A stretch of 64,000 nt of DNA, from the NCBI GenBank assembly GCA_963678705.1, contig OY783215.1, forward strand, positions 16,163,740-16,227,739, given 5' to 3'. Of this stretch, positions 35,356 through 46,222 are shown piece after piece. The stretch's first letter is position 1, and every line of letters begins with the position of its first letter. The position numbers were made by a program, and so were the translations under genes. Below the pieces are notes generated by a model. The model saw nothing but the letters and a program-made list of their open reading frames with translations. It was not told the DNA's origin and searched no databases. Source of the DNA: Panorpa germanica (lineage: Eukaryota > Arthropoda > Insecta > Mecoptera > Panorpidae).

Positions 35356-35450
35356 AGGTAAGCGTCCACAGGTCCGCAAGCCTCGTATCAAAATTGGGTT
35401 AATGAATAAAACATGGAGGCGTATGCAATGACAGCTACGCTCTTTAGCAT
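35356..35450 (+). repeat. End of the AAGGTAAGCGTTCAC element family
   Basis: AGGTAAGCGTCCACAGGTCC, then CGTATCAAA and a GGCGTATGCAATGACAG segment, matches the left part of the element at 31920 (GGCGTATGCAGCGGCAG). A third end, AAGGTAAGCGTTCACTAG, lies at 47419. Only the left part is recognisable here. Confidence 0.5.
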
Positions 35451-35624
35451 TACCTGTATGGTTTAGTCATACAAATGTACAATCTTCGTATCACTTAATG
35501 TTGCTTCAAAGAACAACTGTTGAAGTGCAGTCGTATCACCTTCCCTCCGGTTTCCATTCTCCTTCACTTTTTATTCAATACAGCAAGCAACGCGGAAATT
35601 CTAAGCTAAAGTACAAATTCGCAT

Positions 35625-36316
35625 AAAAGAAACGATTGAAGAAGTGCGGGTTTCGGTTCACGAAAATCCAACGTAATCCATTCGCAAACGTAGTCAAGCA
35701 CTTAGGATCAGAAAATCGTGTTTGCAGGCAATTTTGAAGAAATATTTACATCTAAAAATCTATAACATTCAATTAGTTCAAGAACTTAAGGACACTGATT
35801 GCGCTAAACGACTAAATTCGCAAACGAAATGCTACAGAGGTTCACTAATTTTGAAAACATTCTGTTTAGCGGCAAAACTTGCTTTTATTGGAAGAGACAC
35901 GTTTAATAAACAGAATTGTCGCTATTGGGCAGAGGAGAATCCAAGACAGAAACATCAAGGACCACTCCATAGTCCAAAGTTCTACGTCTGGTAAAGGCAA
36001 CATCGACCCTTATTTCCATGAACACCGATGCAGGCGTGCGCCTACTGTAAATGGTGTACGTTACTGCGAAATGGTAAGGGAATTTTTGGCCCAGGAATTT
36101 CAAGGTCACAACTCACTAACATCACAGCATCTTAAAAGAAAGATATACCAAAACAAACCAAAAAAATTGACGCAATTGAAGCACAGTATCACATTAGAAA
36201 TGGCGGCAGTCCCGCAAGCAATGTGTCGACGCGTTGTTACCAATCTTCGTTCGGGGTCGTCATTTAGGCAATATTGTTTTTTCAAAATGAATTTCCAGTT
36301 CATTGTCTATAAATAA
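35625..36316 (+). pseudogene. Broken mariner-like transposase gene
   Basis: The decayed frame begins TIEEVRVSVHENP (about 35625) and, after an in-frame stop, continues into a helix-turn-helix-like region and YNIQLVQELKDTD (about 35760-35795). It then shifts frame to NEMLQRFTNFENILFSG and back to QNCRYWAEENPRQKHQ and PLHSPKFYVW. After another stop and shift come VNGVRYCEMVREFL (36047-36090) and a C-terminal region ending at 36316. This order matches the Tc1/mariner-type transposases common in insects. The position where the first catalytic Asp is expected (IxFSDEA) reads FSGKT, so that residue appears lost. At least two frameshifts and two stops rule out a product. A hAT element inserted 11 bp behind it (36335). 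Confidence 0.8.
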
Positions 36317-36334
36317 TAAATAAACCATCTATTT

Positions 36335-37126
36335 CTCTATGTGATGGCGAACTTTTTTATGTGCGCGTGTCAGAAAATTACAAATATTACTCATCACGTT
36401 GCTGGCATGCCGGACACTTGTTAATTAGGAAAAATTGATAAATATATAGTTATTTCAGAATTTTATTTAACCAATTTTAAAAATGAATATACAAAACCTA
36501 AACTAAACATTTATTACGCTTTTTAAACATAATCATTTTACCTTGAAACTACATGGTAACAATCTGTGAATGTACAAATAAATTTAAAATAAAAAAAAAT
36601 TATCAGCGCTACAAAATACGTAATTATTACGTAAATACGTAATAATATTTTCCAAAACGTACAATAATAAGAGGACTATGCAAAAATGGGAATATATTTC
36701 CAGTTTCAAAATTGACATAACAAACATCATACCCATTAAGAAAAATTTAATATAATTTTGGAATTTTCCATCAGCGCCGAGTTTCACAATCACAATACTA
36801 CTTCATTAAAACAATATTTGTGCTTACTGAAAAACAACTCAACAAGATTTGGAAGACACTCAATTGAACCTGGGACAATCAAATGAAATCGAATACTTAA
36901 AAAATAAAGGATTGACATTAAAAATACGAATTGAATTAATTGGTAAATCATAACAATTTTTTTGTTATTTATTGTATTCTGTTCTTCAGTCATTCTATTT
37001 CTAATTTTGTTTTTATATAATTCAATTTGAAAAAAATTTATTCACACGTATATGTTTTTATACAGAACTAAACGAGGCTCACTTGCCAGCAAAATTTTTG
37101 TACGTACCATAGGTTCGCCACCACTG
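36335..37126. mobile_element. hAT-type non-autonomous element with 8-bp duplication
   Basis: The right end is CGCCACCACTG, whose complement CAGTGGTGGCGAACC matches the left TGTGATGGCGAAC. ATCTATTT flanks it at 36327-36334 and 37127-37134, an exact 8-bp duplication as expected for hAT. The left tip has a few extra bases (CTCTA). The 792-bp interior has no transposase. It sits between the broken mariner gene and the mariner-type end at 37167-37200, so it inserted into that transposon. Confidence 0.8.
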
Positions 37127-37166
37127 ATCTATTTGATTATCTATATTTTTTATTTTATTCTACTAT

Positions 37167-37200
37167 CAAATACCCGATAACCTTTATGGACACCTTGTAT
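37167..37200 (-). repeat. Probable right terminal repeat of the mariner-like element
   Basis: The complement reads ATACAAGGTGTCCATAAAGG, then TTATCGGGTATTTG, the style of mariner ends (a CAGGGTGTCC-like tip). It lies about 90 bp behind the transposase stop when the hAT insertion is removed. A matching left end was not found; a similar end occurs at 1791-1808. Confidence 0.5.
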
Positions 37201-38084
37201 CTGTCACCTTAATTTATTCTGCACAAACCAACTAAACACATCTCCTCTTCGTTTCTCCGCCCTCCCTTTTAGAAACTATTACTACGAATAAGTCAATTTT
37301 AATTCAAACATACCACAGTAAAGAAAGATTTTCAATAATTGTGTGTAGCCCATAATACCAACACCTTCAAAGTTATTTTTGTGTCCTCATCAAATTAAAT
37401 TCCAGAAGATGGATCGTCCATTTAATTTCAATAACAACCCAAACATAATATTTTTACATTTTAAAATAATTTAAACTACCACAAAGCACCAAATTGTATA
37501 ATTATAATAATATTTTTTCAAGTTAAATGTCTTCTTCTTTTATAATTAATGTCTGTAATTTGTTATCCTTCGTCCATCCCTTACAAGTCGGAGGAATGCA
37601 CCCCTTCTCACCCCTCCAGTCACAGCCGTAGTTCTGTCGCACTGGGCCAGCAACAAAGCGCTTAATCTAATCCTTGGTTCGTGCAACGCCTCGCCCCGCC
37701 TCGTCCTATTCCTAGCCGTTCATGTTCGACTAGTTTCCAATTTAAGTCGTAAATAGAAAAACATTCTCAAGCAGGCTTGGAATAATAGGATTACCTGAGG
37801 TAGAATTCAATTAACAACAGGTAATTCTTTCAGCAGAAGAGGCAGACAGTCCGTTGTTTGCCTTGCGAACAGAATGAAAGCGATTATTGCTTTTAGTCAA
37901 TGAAAATTATCTCTCAAACAATCTTCAATCTTTCAATGAATTTATGTAGACAAGAGCCTGGCCTTTCGGTAGAATTAATTACCTCGTTCTCCTTGAATGT
38001 ACATAATCCAAATTAACAGTCTTCTGCAAAATAATGGCACGACGCTTATTTTTTGTCTTAATCCAAATTATTTTTTCGTAAGTA
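37201..38084. other. No gene seen
   Basis: Unassigned AT-rich DNA without recognisable coding frames or repeat pairs. Confidence 0.5.
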
Positions 38085-38575
38085 AGCAATGGGCTTGTGT
38101 CCTATGCCTTAATTTCTATAAAACTGTACTATATATTATTAAAGTGGGTTACTAGAAACTCAAATGTCCAATTATTTTTTAATAACTTCTTATTATAGTA
38201 GATAATAACAATTAAAAAAGTCAATTATTAAAGGGATTCAACATTATAAAACATTCCAAGACATGTGAAATCACTTCCGCTAAGTTACTATCTCTTTTAT
38301 ACAACAGAGCATAATCAACATAGAACTCTTATCCATAGAAAAAATTAATGACCTACCTTTAATAGTGCGACATGTTACGTCATAAATATGGCCGTCATCT
38401 GTAGCGCTAAAACTACAATTCGAATTTTTAATTGCTATATTTCCGTCAACATTTACATATATATTAAAATAAAAACGCCAGTACACATTTATTAACATCA
38501 ATTTCAATAAACAATTGAAAAATCGACCACTAAAAGATGAGGACGCAGACCCATCTCAGAGCTTAAGGTTCGATT
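38085..38575 (+). repeat. Unclassified dispersed repeat, copy 1 (partner 63318-63840)
   Basis: About 480 bp align in the same orientation with 63318-63840. Long shared words include TTTCTATAAAACTGTAC, CAATTATTTTTTAATAAC, CTCTTTTATACAACAGAGC, TTAATAGTGCGACATGT and AGCGCTAAAACTACAATTC. Similarity is roughly 80% with small gaps. No terminal repeats, tail or open frame conserved in both is obvious, so the class is unknown. Confidence 0.75.
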
Positions 38576-40292
38576 GCAACTGCATGGCTACTGTACTAAC
38601 GATTAAAATTACTTATTTAAATTTATTAGAATCGATTATTTCAATTAATTTTCGAATTTTGGTAAATGATGGCAATATACTAAATGATGGAATGATATTC
38701 AATGAAATCTTTTATTATATCAAACTTTTAAATTAATTAACTTTTCATGGTTATTTAAATTTATTCAAAGTAAAAATGTTAGCAAAAATGATGTAGACAA
38801 ATGCCATTTGGTGCGGCGGATTTGACTAAAAGCGCACAAAACACGTGTCTGAGGCCCCGTTAAGTTTCAATCAAGTTTATAAAAAATAAAGCGGCCTACT
38901 TTGCGAAATGTGACTAGATACAACTGAATTTGCATGTGGCCTCTCATAGAAAAAGCTAATTTAGGATAGGGTCGAAGACAATTGTGGCTAAAGAAAATAG
39001 ACTAAAAGTCACGGAAGACAGGCTTGAAGTAACTTTACTATCAGCCTAATGCGTAAGTTCTTCTGTCAAAACTTTGTGATTATTACTTTTTGATCTATTT
39101 CTCTAATTCTTTTAAGAGAAGAGCAACATTTCTTCTACGCCTGGGGGCCTCAATCGACATAAATCCGCTACTGACTAATTTTTACTCAACAAACTTTATT
39201 TGCTTGTTCAAATTTTGCTCTTTTCTTACAGAATTTAAGAGACGAGTAGTAGACATTTTAGTCCCTCAATGATTGTTTTATATTCCACTAATTGTGAACT
39301 ACCCTTTAATTGTTTTGAATCATATATTCTGGTTAAACTGTAAAGCCTATGGAATGTCAAATGACTATAATTTAAGCTTGTGATTTAAAGATTTTAATTT
39401 AGGGTTTTAAAATGCTGCACATCACTCAACTTTAGCTCTCAGCTGCGACCCCTCCTCCCCTCCCCTCTCCTCCTTCCTCCCTATACTTTGTTGTCTCCTT
39501 CCCCAGTTATGTCATGCCATACCTGTGATTGCTATGTTGAATGTTTGTATATAATTTGTGCTAGTTTTTTCTCATAATCTTGATATCTTTTTATAATTTA
39601 CTGAATTCTTTTCGAGTTAATGTATTTTTTTGTTGTTGGTATCACTTATTATTTCTTGAAATGGTTTTACTTTAATGACTCTGGCACATGTAACAGGTAT
39701 GTGAAATTGTTTTTATTTCGAATTCTTTACTGTTGGTACATACGATTGGAGTATTAACAAATTCCAACATCTTCTTATAATAAGCAAATTTACATTTAGT
39801 CTATAAAACTCACAGCTATTTAAACGTCATTTGATTACAATAATCAAATAAGTGTATCTCTTTCTTTTCCATATAAATATTCTATTAAAGAAAAGGATAA
39901 AGCTTTATTTGCTGCGGTCTTGGCTTTTAAAATGTTTAGAACAATTCCAGAATGTTAAATGGCTCGATCTGAACTCATTCGTTATGCTAATTGTGTTTAT
40001 ATCTTTGTTTTATAGTCGGTTCTGTATTTATTTGAATAATAATGTGATAAAGGAATCTAAACTACCAGAAAACATTGTTCCACCGATAACTTTGTAAGAG
40101 AAGTTTTTAGCTGCTATTGGATTCGCATTTTTCGTGTTCGATTCGTTTTTTCTTTTGTAAAAGTTTCTTGACCTACCGAATGACGTCATCAACAAAATGG
40201 CAAAGTTTGAAGTCGACTCCCACTAGTCATGAAGTTAGTTGTCGATGAACGTATAGGCTACCGTAAGGCCCTTAATTTGAATGTAAAAGCTG
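38576..40292. other. No gene seen
   Basis: Unassigned AT-rich DNA with a C-rich low-complexity stretch at about 39447-39482. Frames at 39090-39272 and 39852-40097 have no recognisable domain and no matching repeat, so I leave them out. Confidence 0.5.
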
Positions 40293-40366
40293 CTCTCACA
40301 CTGAAGCAAACTACAAGCGACGTCGAATCTTTCGGTAGGATGTATTCGAATTGATTCACATTACGA

Positions 40367-40460
40367 GTCATCCATAAATTACGTTACAAAATTCCTGGTT
40401 TTTTAGCCACTGTTCATATTGTCAGTCTTGTCACACATTGACATACAAATATTTAGTCTT
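40367..40460 (+). repeat. Transposon end similar to 30971
   Basis: GTCATCCATAAATTACGTTA, then CAAAATTCCTGG and GTCTTGTCACACATTGACAT, parallel the layout of the end at 30971. Only one end is seen. Confidence 0.35.
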
Positions 40461-40564
40461 ATTTCGTTTTTTGATTTTGTTTTCTTTCTACTTTTGGAAG
40501 TTGAATTTTAAATTGGATGTGACCTCCTAACGTACTTTATCTGTTTAATGTTTATGTATGTATA

Positions 40565-40773
40565 GTTCAAATTACGAGAGTTCGACGGTGTCTTATCCCT
40601 AAAACAGGGTATAAGAGCCGTATAAATTTACGATATGATGGTGAATGTTATCTTATTCGTTTCTATAGACATTATAAAAAAATATTAAGACAGTGCTTTT
40701 TCTTTGGATCGCGGATTTCTACGCCACCACTTCTTTTAAGCAGTAGTCACCACCGAGCTCTCGTAATTTGAAC
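40565..40773. mobile_element. 209-bp inverted-repeat element (MITE)
   Basis: The ends GTTCAAATTACGAGAG (40565-40580) and its exact complement at 40758-40773 extend with a few mismatches through CGGTG / CACCG. TATA or TA flanks both sides (40561-40564 and 40774-40777). It has no coding capacity and is nested inside the element at 40293. Confidence 0.8.
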
Positions 40774-40802
40774 TATATAAGACAATATCTCCAGTTTTAT
40801 TA

Positions 40803-40905
40803 GAAATTGTAAATTGAAAATAAACTCATGTATTGCTTCTGAAATATAAAGTTTATTTTAGTAATTTACATACATATTTTAATAATTACATTGATTAACT
40901 TAAAT
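40803..40905 (-). repeat. Dispersed repeat, copy 2 (partner at 20715-20815)
   Basis: Contains TTGCTTCTGAAATATAAAG and TTTTAGTAATTTACATACAT, matching 20715-20815 in the same orientation. Similarity may continue at lower level to about 40990. Confidence 0.6.
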
Positions 40906-41382
40906 CATACTATCATACCTAAAAGTTTATTATTTAACATAAATTGACAATTCCCTTTTACCTAATTTTTTTATAACCTCAGAATATGCACTTAAGTAAC
41001 TAACTAACAAAAATCGTGAGTTCTCTCGACTTCAAATATCAACTGTGTTGGCCGTTATTCCTACAGCGACATCTATTGCGTTCATAAGTATATGTTTTCA
41101 CTGAACGATCACTGTTTTCCGACAGATGAGCTTTGTACTAACTAAAGAAATATAATTTCTTTACATATGAATTAATGTTTATCAATATATAACTGCATCA
41201 AAGTATAACGTACGGCTGTAGTTTGATCTACGTACATACAGACTGTATTATGAATACGGACATATAAAACAAAGACTTCTTCAATATAGAAGCGCATTTA
41301 AAGTGTGTTTATGGGAAACAACTGCAATACATTCTACTGAAACAGTCGGAGATCGCAAGTAGTCTGTTCCAGTGTGAGATCT

Positions 41383-42074
41383 CTCTCACTACAGTTCTCA
41401 GCGAAAATACAAAGCAGAGTTCCTAAATTACATCTCACAGGGTGTAAAACGCTGTGACAAAACATACCTCGTTAAGAAACATCAGACCCAGAACAGATAA
41501 CAAAGAAATGTGCAAAAGCTTTGTGCATGGTACTTAACAGATATTTAATTTACTTTAAAAACTTAGCGCCAACATAAATTACATAAATTGAATAGTTTTC
41601 AGAAAAACTAAAAAAGTACAAAGAACACTTCAAATGGAACAACAGTCGTTTGTAAATCTTGAAAATAGTTATTGTAGCATTTGTAGTAAAAATAGCAAAA
41701 ACCTAAGTGTGACTAACGCATCGCACAAAGAATGGATCTCACGCAGTCACAGGTAAGAGGTACGCACTTCATCTAGCAGTTCATTGTTGAACAGTTTATA
41801 ATAATACAATGCAAGCACCGGCACCATCACCAGACCAGCACTTGAAATGACAAAAAGTTATTTTTGTAGGTGTGTATACAACCCATTGTTTGAACACAAT
41901 AAGTAATGTAAGGTGTTTCAAACTGGTAAAGATTACTTCTTTTAAAGGTAATATTTTCCGATCTATTCTTTCATAGGCGTCCGCAGAACATTTTCTAGGT
42001 TTCTTTACATACAAATCTTCTTTATTTTATTATTTTAGGTTTTTGTTTTCATTCTTCATTTCTTCACAACAATG
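41383..42074. other. No gene seen
   Basis: Unassigned AT-rich DNA. The 72-codon minus-strand frame at 41796-42014 has no recognisable motif. Confidence 0.5.
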
Positions 42075-42264
42075 ACCACCATATTCCCCGGACGTAAACC
42101 CAATGGATTTTCCATATAATATGAGACGGTCGACACCTTAAACATTGCTCTTCGACGAAAATGGGACAAAATACCATCAGAACACATTCGTACAGCGTGT
42201 GAAGCTTTCTCGGGCAGACTCGATGCTATTATCCACGCTAAAGATGGCTACGTCGAACAATAAC
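42075..42264 (+). pseudogene. Mariner transposase C-terminal fragment
   Basis: A decayed frame reads PPYSPDVNPMDF near 42080, the motif that surrounds the last catalytic Asp of mariner transposases. After a frameshift it continues with LRRKWDKIPSEHIRTACEAF, then GRLDAIIHAKDGYVE and a stop near 42264. This is the usual C-terminus of mariner enzymes. Everything upstream of the PPYSPD motif is missing or unrecognisable, so the copy is dead. It belongs to a different mariner lineage from the genes at 35.6 kb and 62.2 kb. Confidence 0.75.
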
Positions 42265-44139
42265 ATTTTCTTATTTAATTTGAAATGTGTTTACGATATA
42301 CTGAAGTTTATAAATAAAAAAATCAAAATTGACAAAATTACAGCATTTTTAATTGGTAATACTTCAAGCGCCGACCTTATCGGAATGGCTTACTGCACCT
42401 TCTAACTTAAATCTGCCTCTGTCCATCCTCGTACACATCAATGAATATATTTTTATTTTATAATCCGAATATTTTCGATCTCAGGAGAAATACCAGTATG
42501 TGCCCCGTTTGTCTCCTTCTAAGGACGCCAATGCGTTCTTCTGTACGATACTACCATACTAGTCCTAGACTTGTTTACACGAGTAGTAGAACTGTATATA
42601 ACGTAAAAGTTATTCTGAGAATGATTAGGTTTCAAATACAAATGGTTACCTGGAATTTAAGGTAAGATTTTTTTGTTGTTGACGTTAAGATATTTTTATA
42701 AGTATTCTCATGTATAGGTAAGTTATAGGTGTATAAGATAAGGGTTGGAGACTAAAATTGAATCATGAACATAAAGAAAATCTACGAAAGAAATGTATTG
42801 TATTCCAGTACAAGAAATTGACTTTACCCAAATTAAGAGTAATGAGTTATGAGATTTAAAAAGCGATGTAAATTCACCAATAATAATAGGAGATCATTCA
42901 TAAATTACGTCGTACACATTTCATGATTTCCCACCGTTCTGTACCACTTAATGATGTTGTTCTGCTTAATGCATTATCATTGTCTGCAGCTTCATCCATT
43001 GCAATATCATCCATATTATTAGATTCAACTTCAACATCATTATTAAGAGACTTCACCTGTGTCGTACCCTTTCCAGCCGTTGTTCACCTATTCTCGATGG
43101 TTCGCATCAAATTCTATGAAATCGTCAATCCACCCACGTTGATTGAACGAAACACTGAGTAAGTATTCTTCTGATAATGAACTCCTTGCAATATTCACTG
43201 TGTTTAAATCTCCCATAAGCTTCATTTGCATCATATAATCTTTAAATTTATTCATAAAATGATCTGTTTGATTGAAATGAAAACATCTCTTCTGTTTCGG
43301 TCTCTTACTTGAAATAGTTTTATGTTTATCTTTTAGTTTTCCAATGTTCCCTATCTTTCCTACGACGATATTCTACTATTGCCTGCTGCTTGACAAAATC
43401 AGGTCCTTTTGACTTTTAAGATCTTTTAACAGCCGTAATTACGCTCTTATAGCTTTCTGGTAAAGATCTCACTAATGTTGGACACTGGCCCCATTAATCT
43501 TTGACTTAATTCCGTCATTTACTGTTCAATGAAGCCATCGAATTCAAATTTTAGGTTAGTCACCAAATTACATATGACTCAGATGTCTAATTAATGCACT
43601 AGACGCTTAATTTATACAAACTTATGAAACATTTGCTATTATTATTTCAGGTTGTTACAGGTAGGTGGCAGAAACCAGTTTCTAAGTACGTCACTAAATA
43701 AATTTATAAAGCTAATAACATCTTTTAGGATTTTATAAACTCGGATACATATATTATATGTTGATCCTGGCTCACATGACGGTAAATCGTCCATGTTTGT
43801 TTCTGGACATCTTGTAAACTCGTAAATAATTACGAGCACAAACAAGAACAAGAATCTAATAATCGTAAATCGAAAAGTTGCTGTTGACAATCTAATTGTA
43901 TCAGAGGCAGAGGCTATCAACGTTTGGTGTGTGTGCTCAATTGTTTTACAGCACTAATTTTAATAGTGAAACAAAGAGAAAATGCAAGAAGAATAAAAAA
44001 AAAATAAGGGATATTGAAACAATAAGAGTAGGTGTAGTGGGAAAGTGGAGAATGGAAGGAGCATGGAACAACTGTTGCTAGGAGAGAGGAAAAGATAAAA
44101 ATAAATGGCGAAAGTAGGAGAAAAAGACGAAAAACACAA
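42265..44139. other. No gene seen; one transposon end at about 42893
   Basis: At 42893-42935 the sequence ATCATTCATAAATTACGTCG, then CACATTTCATGATTTCCCACC, matches the end at 30971. Otherwise no coding frame with a domain, no RNA gene and no complete element could be identified. Confidence 0.45.
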
Positions 44140-44200
44140 CAAGACAATGGAAGAGAACCGTGGTCCTAAGAAGACCGTGAATTAATAATAAAAAAAAGAC
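44140..44200 (+). repeat. LINE 3-prime end, plus strand
   Basis: GAACCGTGGTCCTAAGAAG followed by GTGAATTAATAATAAAAAAAA matches the sense-strand ends of the LINE fragments at 33490 and 16690. The purine-rich sequence before it (43980-44140) may be a decayed part of the same LINE. Confidence 0.5.
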
Positions 44201-45479
44201 AATGGAAGAAACCGAAGACGGAGGGAATTAGAGAAGAAAGTCAATGAATGTTGTGAGGAAATAACGATAGCTGTAGATGTATTTCTGGTAATATTTGGGC
44301 TTGATTAAAAACTGAACAATCTTTCGAGCAGAATTCGAAAAACTCTATTAGCATATATAAATCTCAAAATAAATTAAGATAGCATTTCCCTTCAAGTGGC
44401 TTACATATAAAATGGGGAAACGCTACGTGGAAAACTATTCCTGTTGTTTTATATACTCCAAACATTTTTAACATACGTAGAAAAACATGTCATTTTAAAT
44501 TACTTATTTTTAATGACACCATATGTAGAAAAATGCGAAGAAGATAGATTAGATTTAAACGAAAACGAATATTTATGCTCTTATTACCGAATTTATGTTG
44601 AAAGCTAAAAATTATGGTCAACAACAAACAAAAAATCTATGTTTACAAAGGCTTAATCAATAACTTTGTTCCAAAAGCAACATAAACAGTTGTCAACCCC
44701 TGTCGACATAAACAGGTCAGGTTTGCCACCCCCGTACTAAACGCATTTCATCACAGCAGAGTCCTTGTTTCTCAGATAAATGCATCAAAGACGCCGCGCC
44801 ACAGTAGAGCCAGCTAGTACAGAGGTATTGTTGATCACAACTTTAATCACTATTTAAATAATTACATAATTGTAAAATAAAAACACAAAACAATAAAGTA
44901 AACAATAGAAACTCCTACAAATAAATTATTTATTCAACTCGTTATGACGTATTTATGTTAATTTCGGCAAAATATATAATTACGTGTAATTATATGTCAG
45001 ACCAAATTAAAAGATTGCATCACCACCGCTATCCCTGCTGCTATCCATGATGCGAAACAATGGGAAACTCTAAACTGATTTATATCAAGGATCTGCAATA
45101 AAGTTAAGACTTAATAACAAGGTTGCATGCAAAGTGGGGGTGGAGGAGGTGGCAGGGGCAGGGAAGAGACCCAGCTTAACCCATTATCTCCCATAATCTC
45201 CGATTCTTTGGTAGAAACAAAGCCGACCTTAATGAAGCCATAGCGTCATTCACAATACTCGTATTTCAATGTACAGTGTTGATAAGAATTGTTTAAAATG
45301 TTACTTCTACTTTGCTGATATTAAGCGATCAGACTTGTAATTCCTTGATAAGGATGACCGCACATTAAAGGCATGGCTGTCAAATACTAGCAATATTTAA
45401 TCTGAGAAGGTCTAATTATATTATTTTATAGCTATTCTAAAACCTTTAACTATAAAAAAGACTTTTTAATATTCCATAA
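44201..45479. other. No gene seen
   Basis: Unassigned AT-rich DNA with a G-rich patch near 45136-45170. No features can be supported. Confidence 0.5.
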
Positions 45480-46222
45480 TCCCGGGTCATAAACCCGACA
45501 GATCCGGGTCCGAAATCTTATATTGGTGTAAATGCAAAATTAAATAAAACCCAAAGCGCGCTGTTCAAATTATACAGCCCAAAAATTAAAAATATTTCTT
45601 TATATTACTATTTATATTTAATATGATAGTACCGTTACTAAACAAATAAATCGTAAAGTTTAATAAATGATTATTAGCATAAAGTATTATATAATAAAGT
45701 TATTCTTAATTTTCAAGGAAGCTCTTGGTTGGTTTTTCCAATGAGTTGGAAACTTGCATAAATAGCGAACATTATAGTTCAATCATCCTATTCCATTGTA
45801 AGCATTGGTCTAGTTAACAGAGTAGACTTTTCGCGAACTTGTCAATCAATTCGATTAGATATGTTGTTAGTAGATAACGATGAAAAGATATTATCAATGG
45901 AAGAAAAATTAAATTTAACTTTAAAAAAATGCGGAAAAGCCTGTTGTGAGTCAAATCAACTTCAACGGATAATGAAAGAACATTCTCGGTGTCTGCAAAT
46001 TATTGCATCAAACTTAGATCGTCATTAGGGGATAAGTCTCAAAATGTTTTGGTATTTTTTGAATATCTTTATATTAGAGCTAATAAAGTAAAATGAGTTG
46101 TACAATTATTATGTAATTACTTAAAAAATAAATGAATTGCGATTAATACTTGAAAATTTAGATGTTTTTATATTTTTCTAATTTCGGACCCGGCGGGTAT
46201 TAAAACACCGGGTTTTCAGAAG
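45480..46222 (+). mobile_element. hAT element relic, copy 2
   Basis: Left end CCCGGGTCATAAACCCGAC, followed by GGGTCCGAAAT, mirrors the right end ATTTCGGACCCGGCGGGTAT, followed by CACCGGG. Between them are blocks shared with 17155-17830 and a decayed coding tail that reads FSVCKLL-like and KLRSSLGDKSQNVLVFFEY-like, resembling the hAT dimerisation region. The transposase is otherwise deleted. No exact 8-bp duplication was found, so the outermost bases are uncertain. Confidence 0.65.

Larger units (their letters stand above)
40293..41382. mobile_element. Inverted-repeat element with CTCTCACACTGAAGC ends, carrying nested insertions
   Basis: The left end (CTCTCACACTGAAGCAAACT, continuing ACAAGCGACGTCGAAT) matches the complement of the right end (ATCTCACACTGGAACAGACT, continuing ACTTGCGATCTCCGAC) over about 60 bp. 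Between them lie at least three other repeats: an end like 30971 at about 40367, a complete 209-bp element at 40565-40773 and a repeat at 40803-40905. The related element at 62029 has the same ends. No transposase is encoded. Confidence 0.65.
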
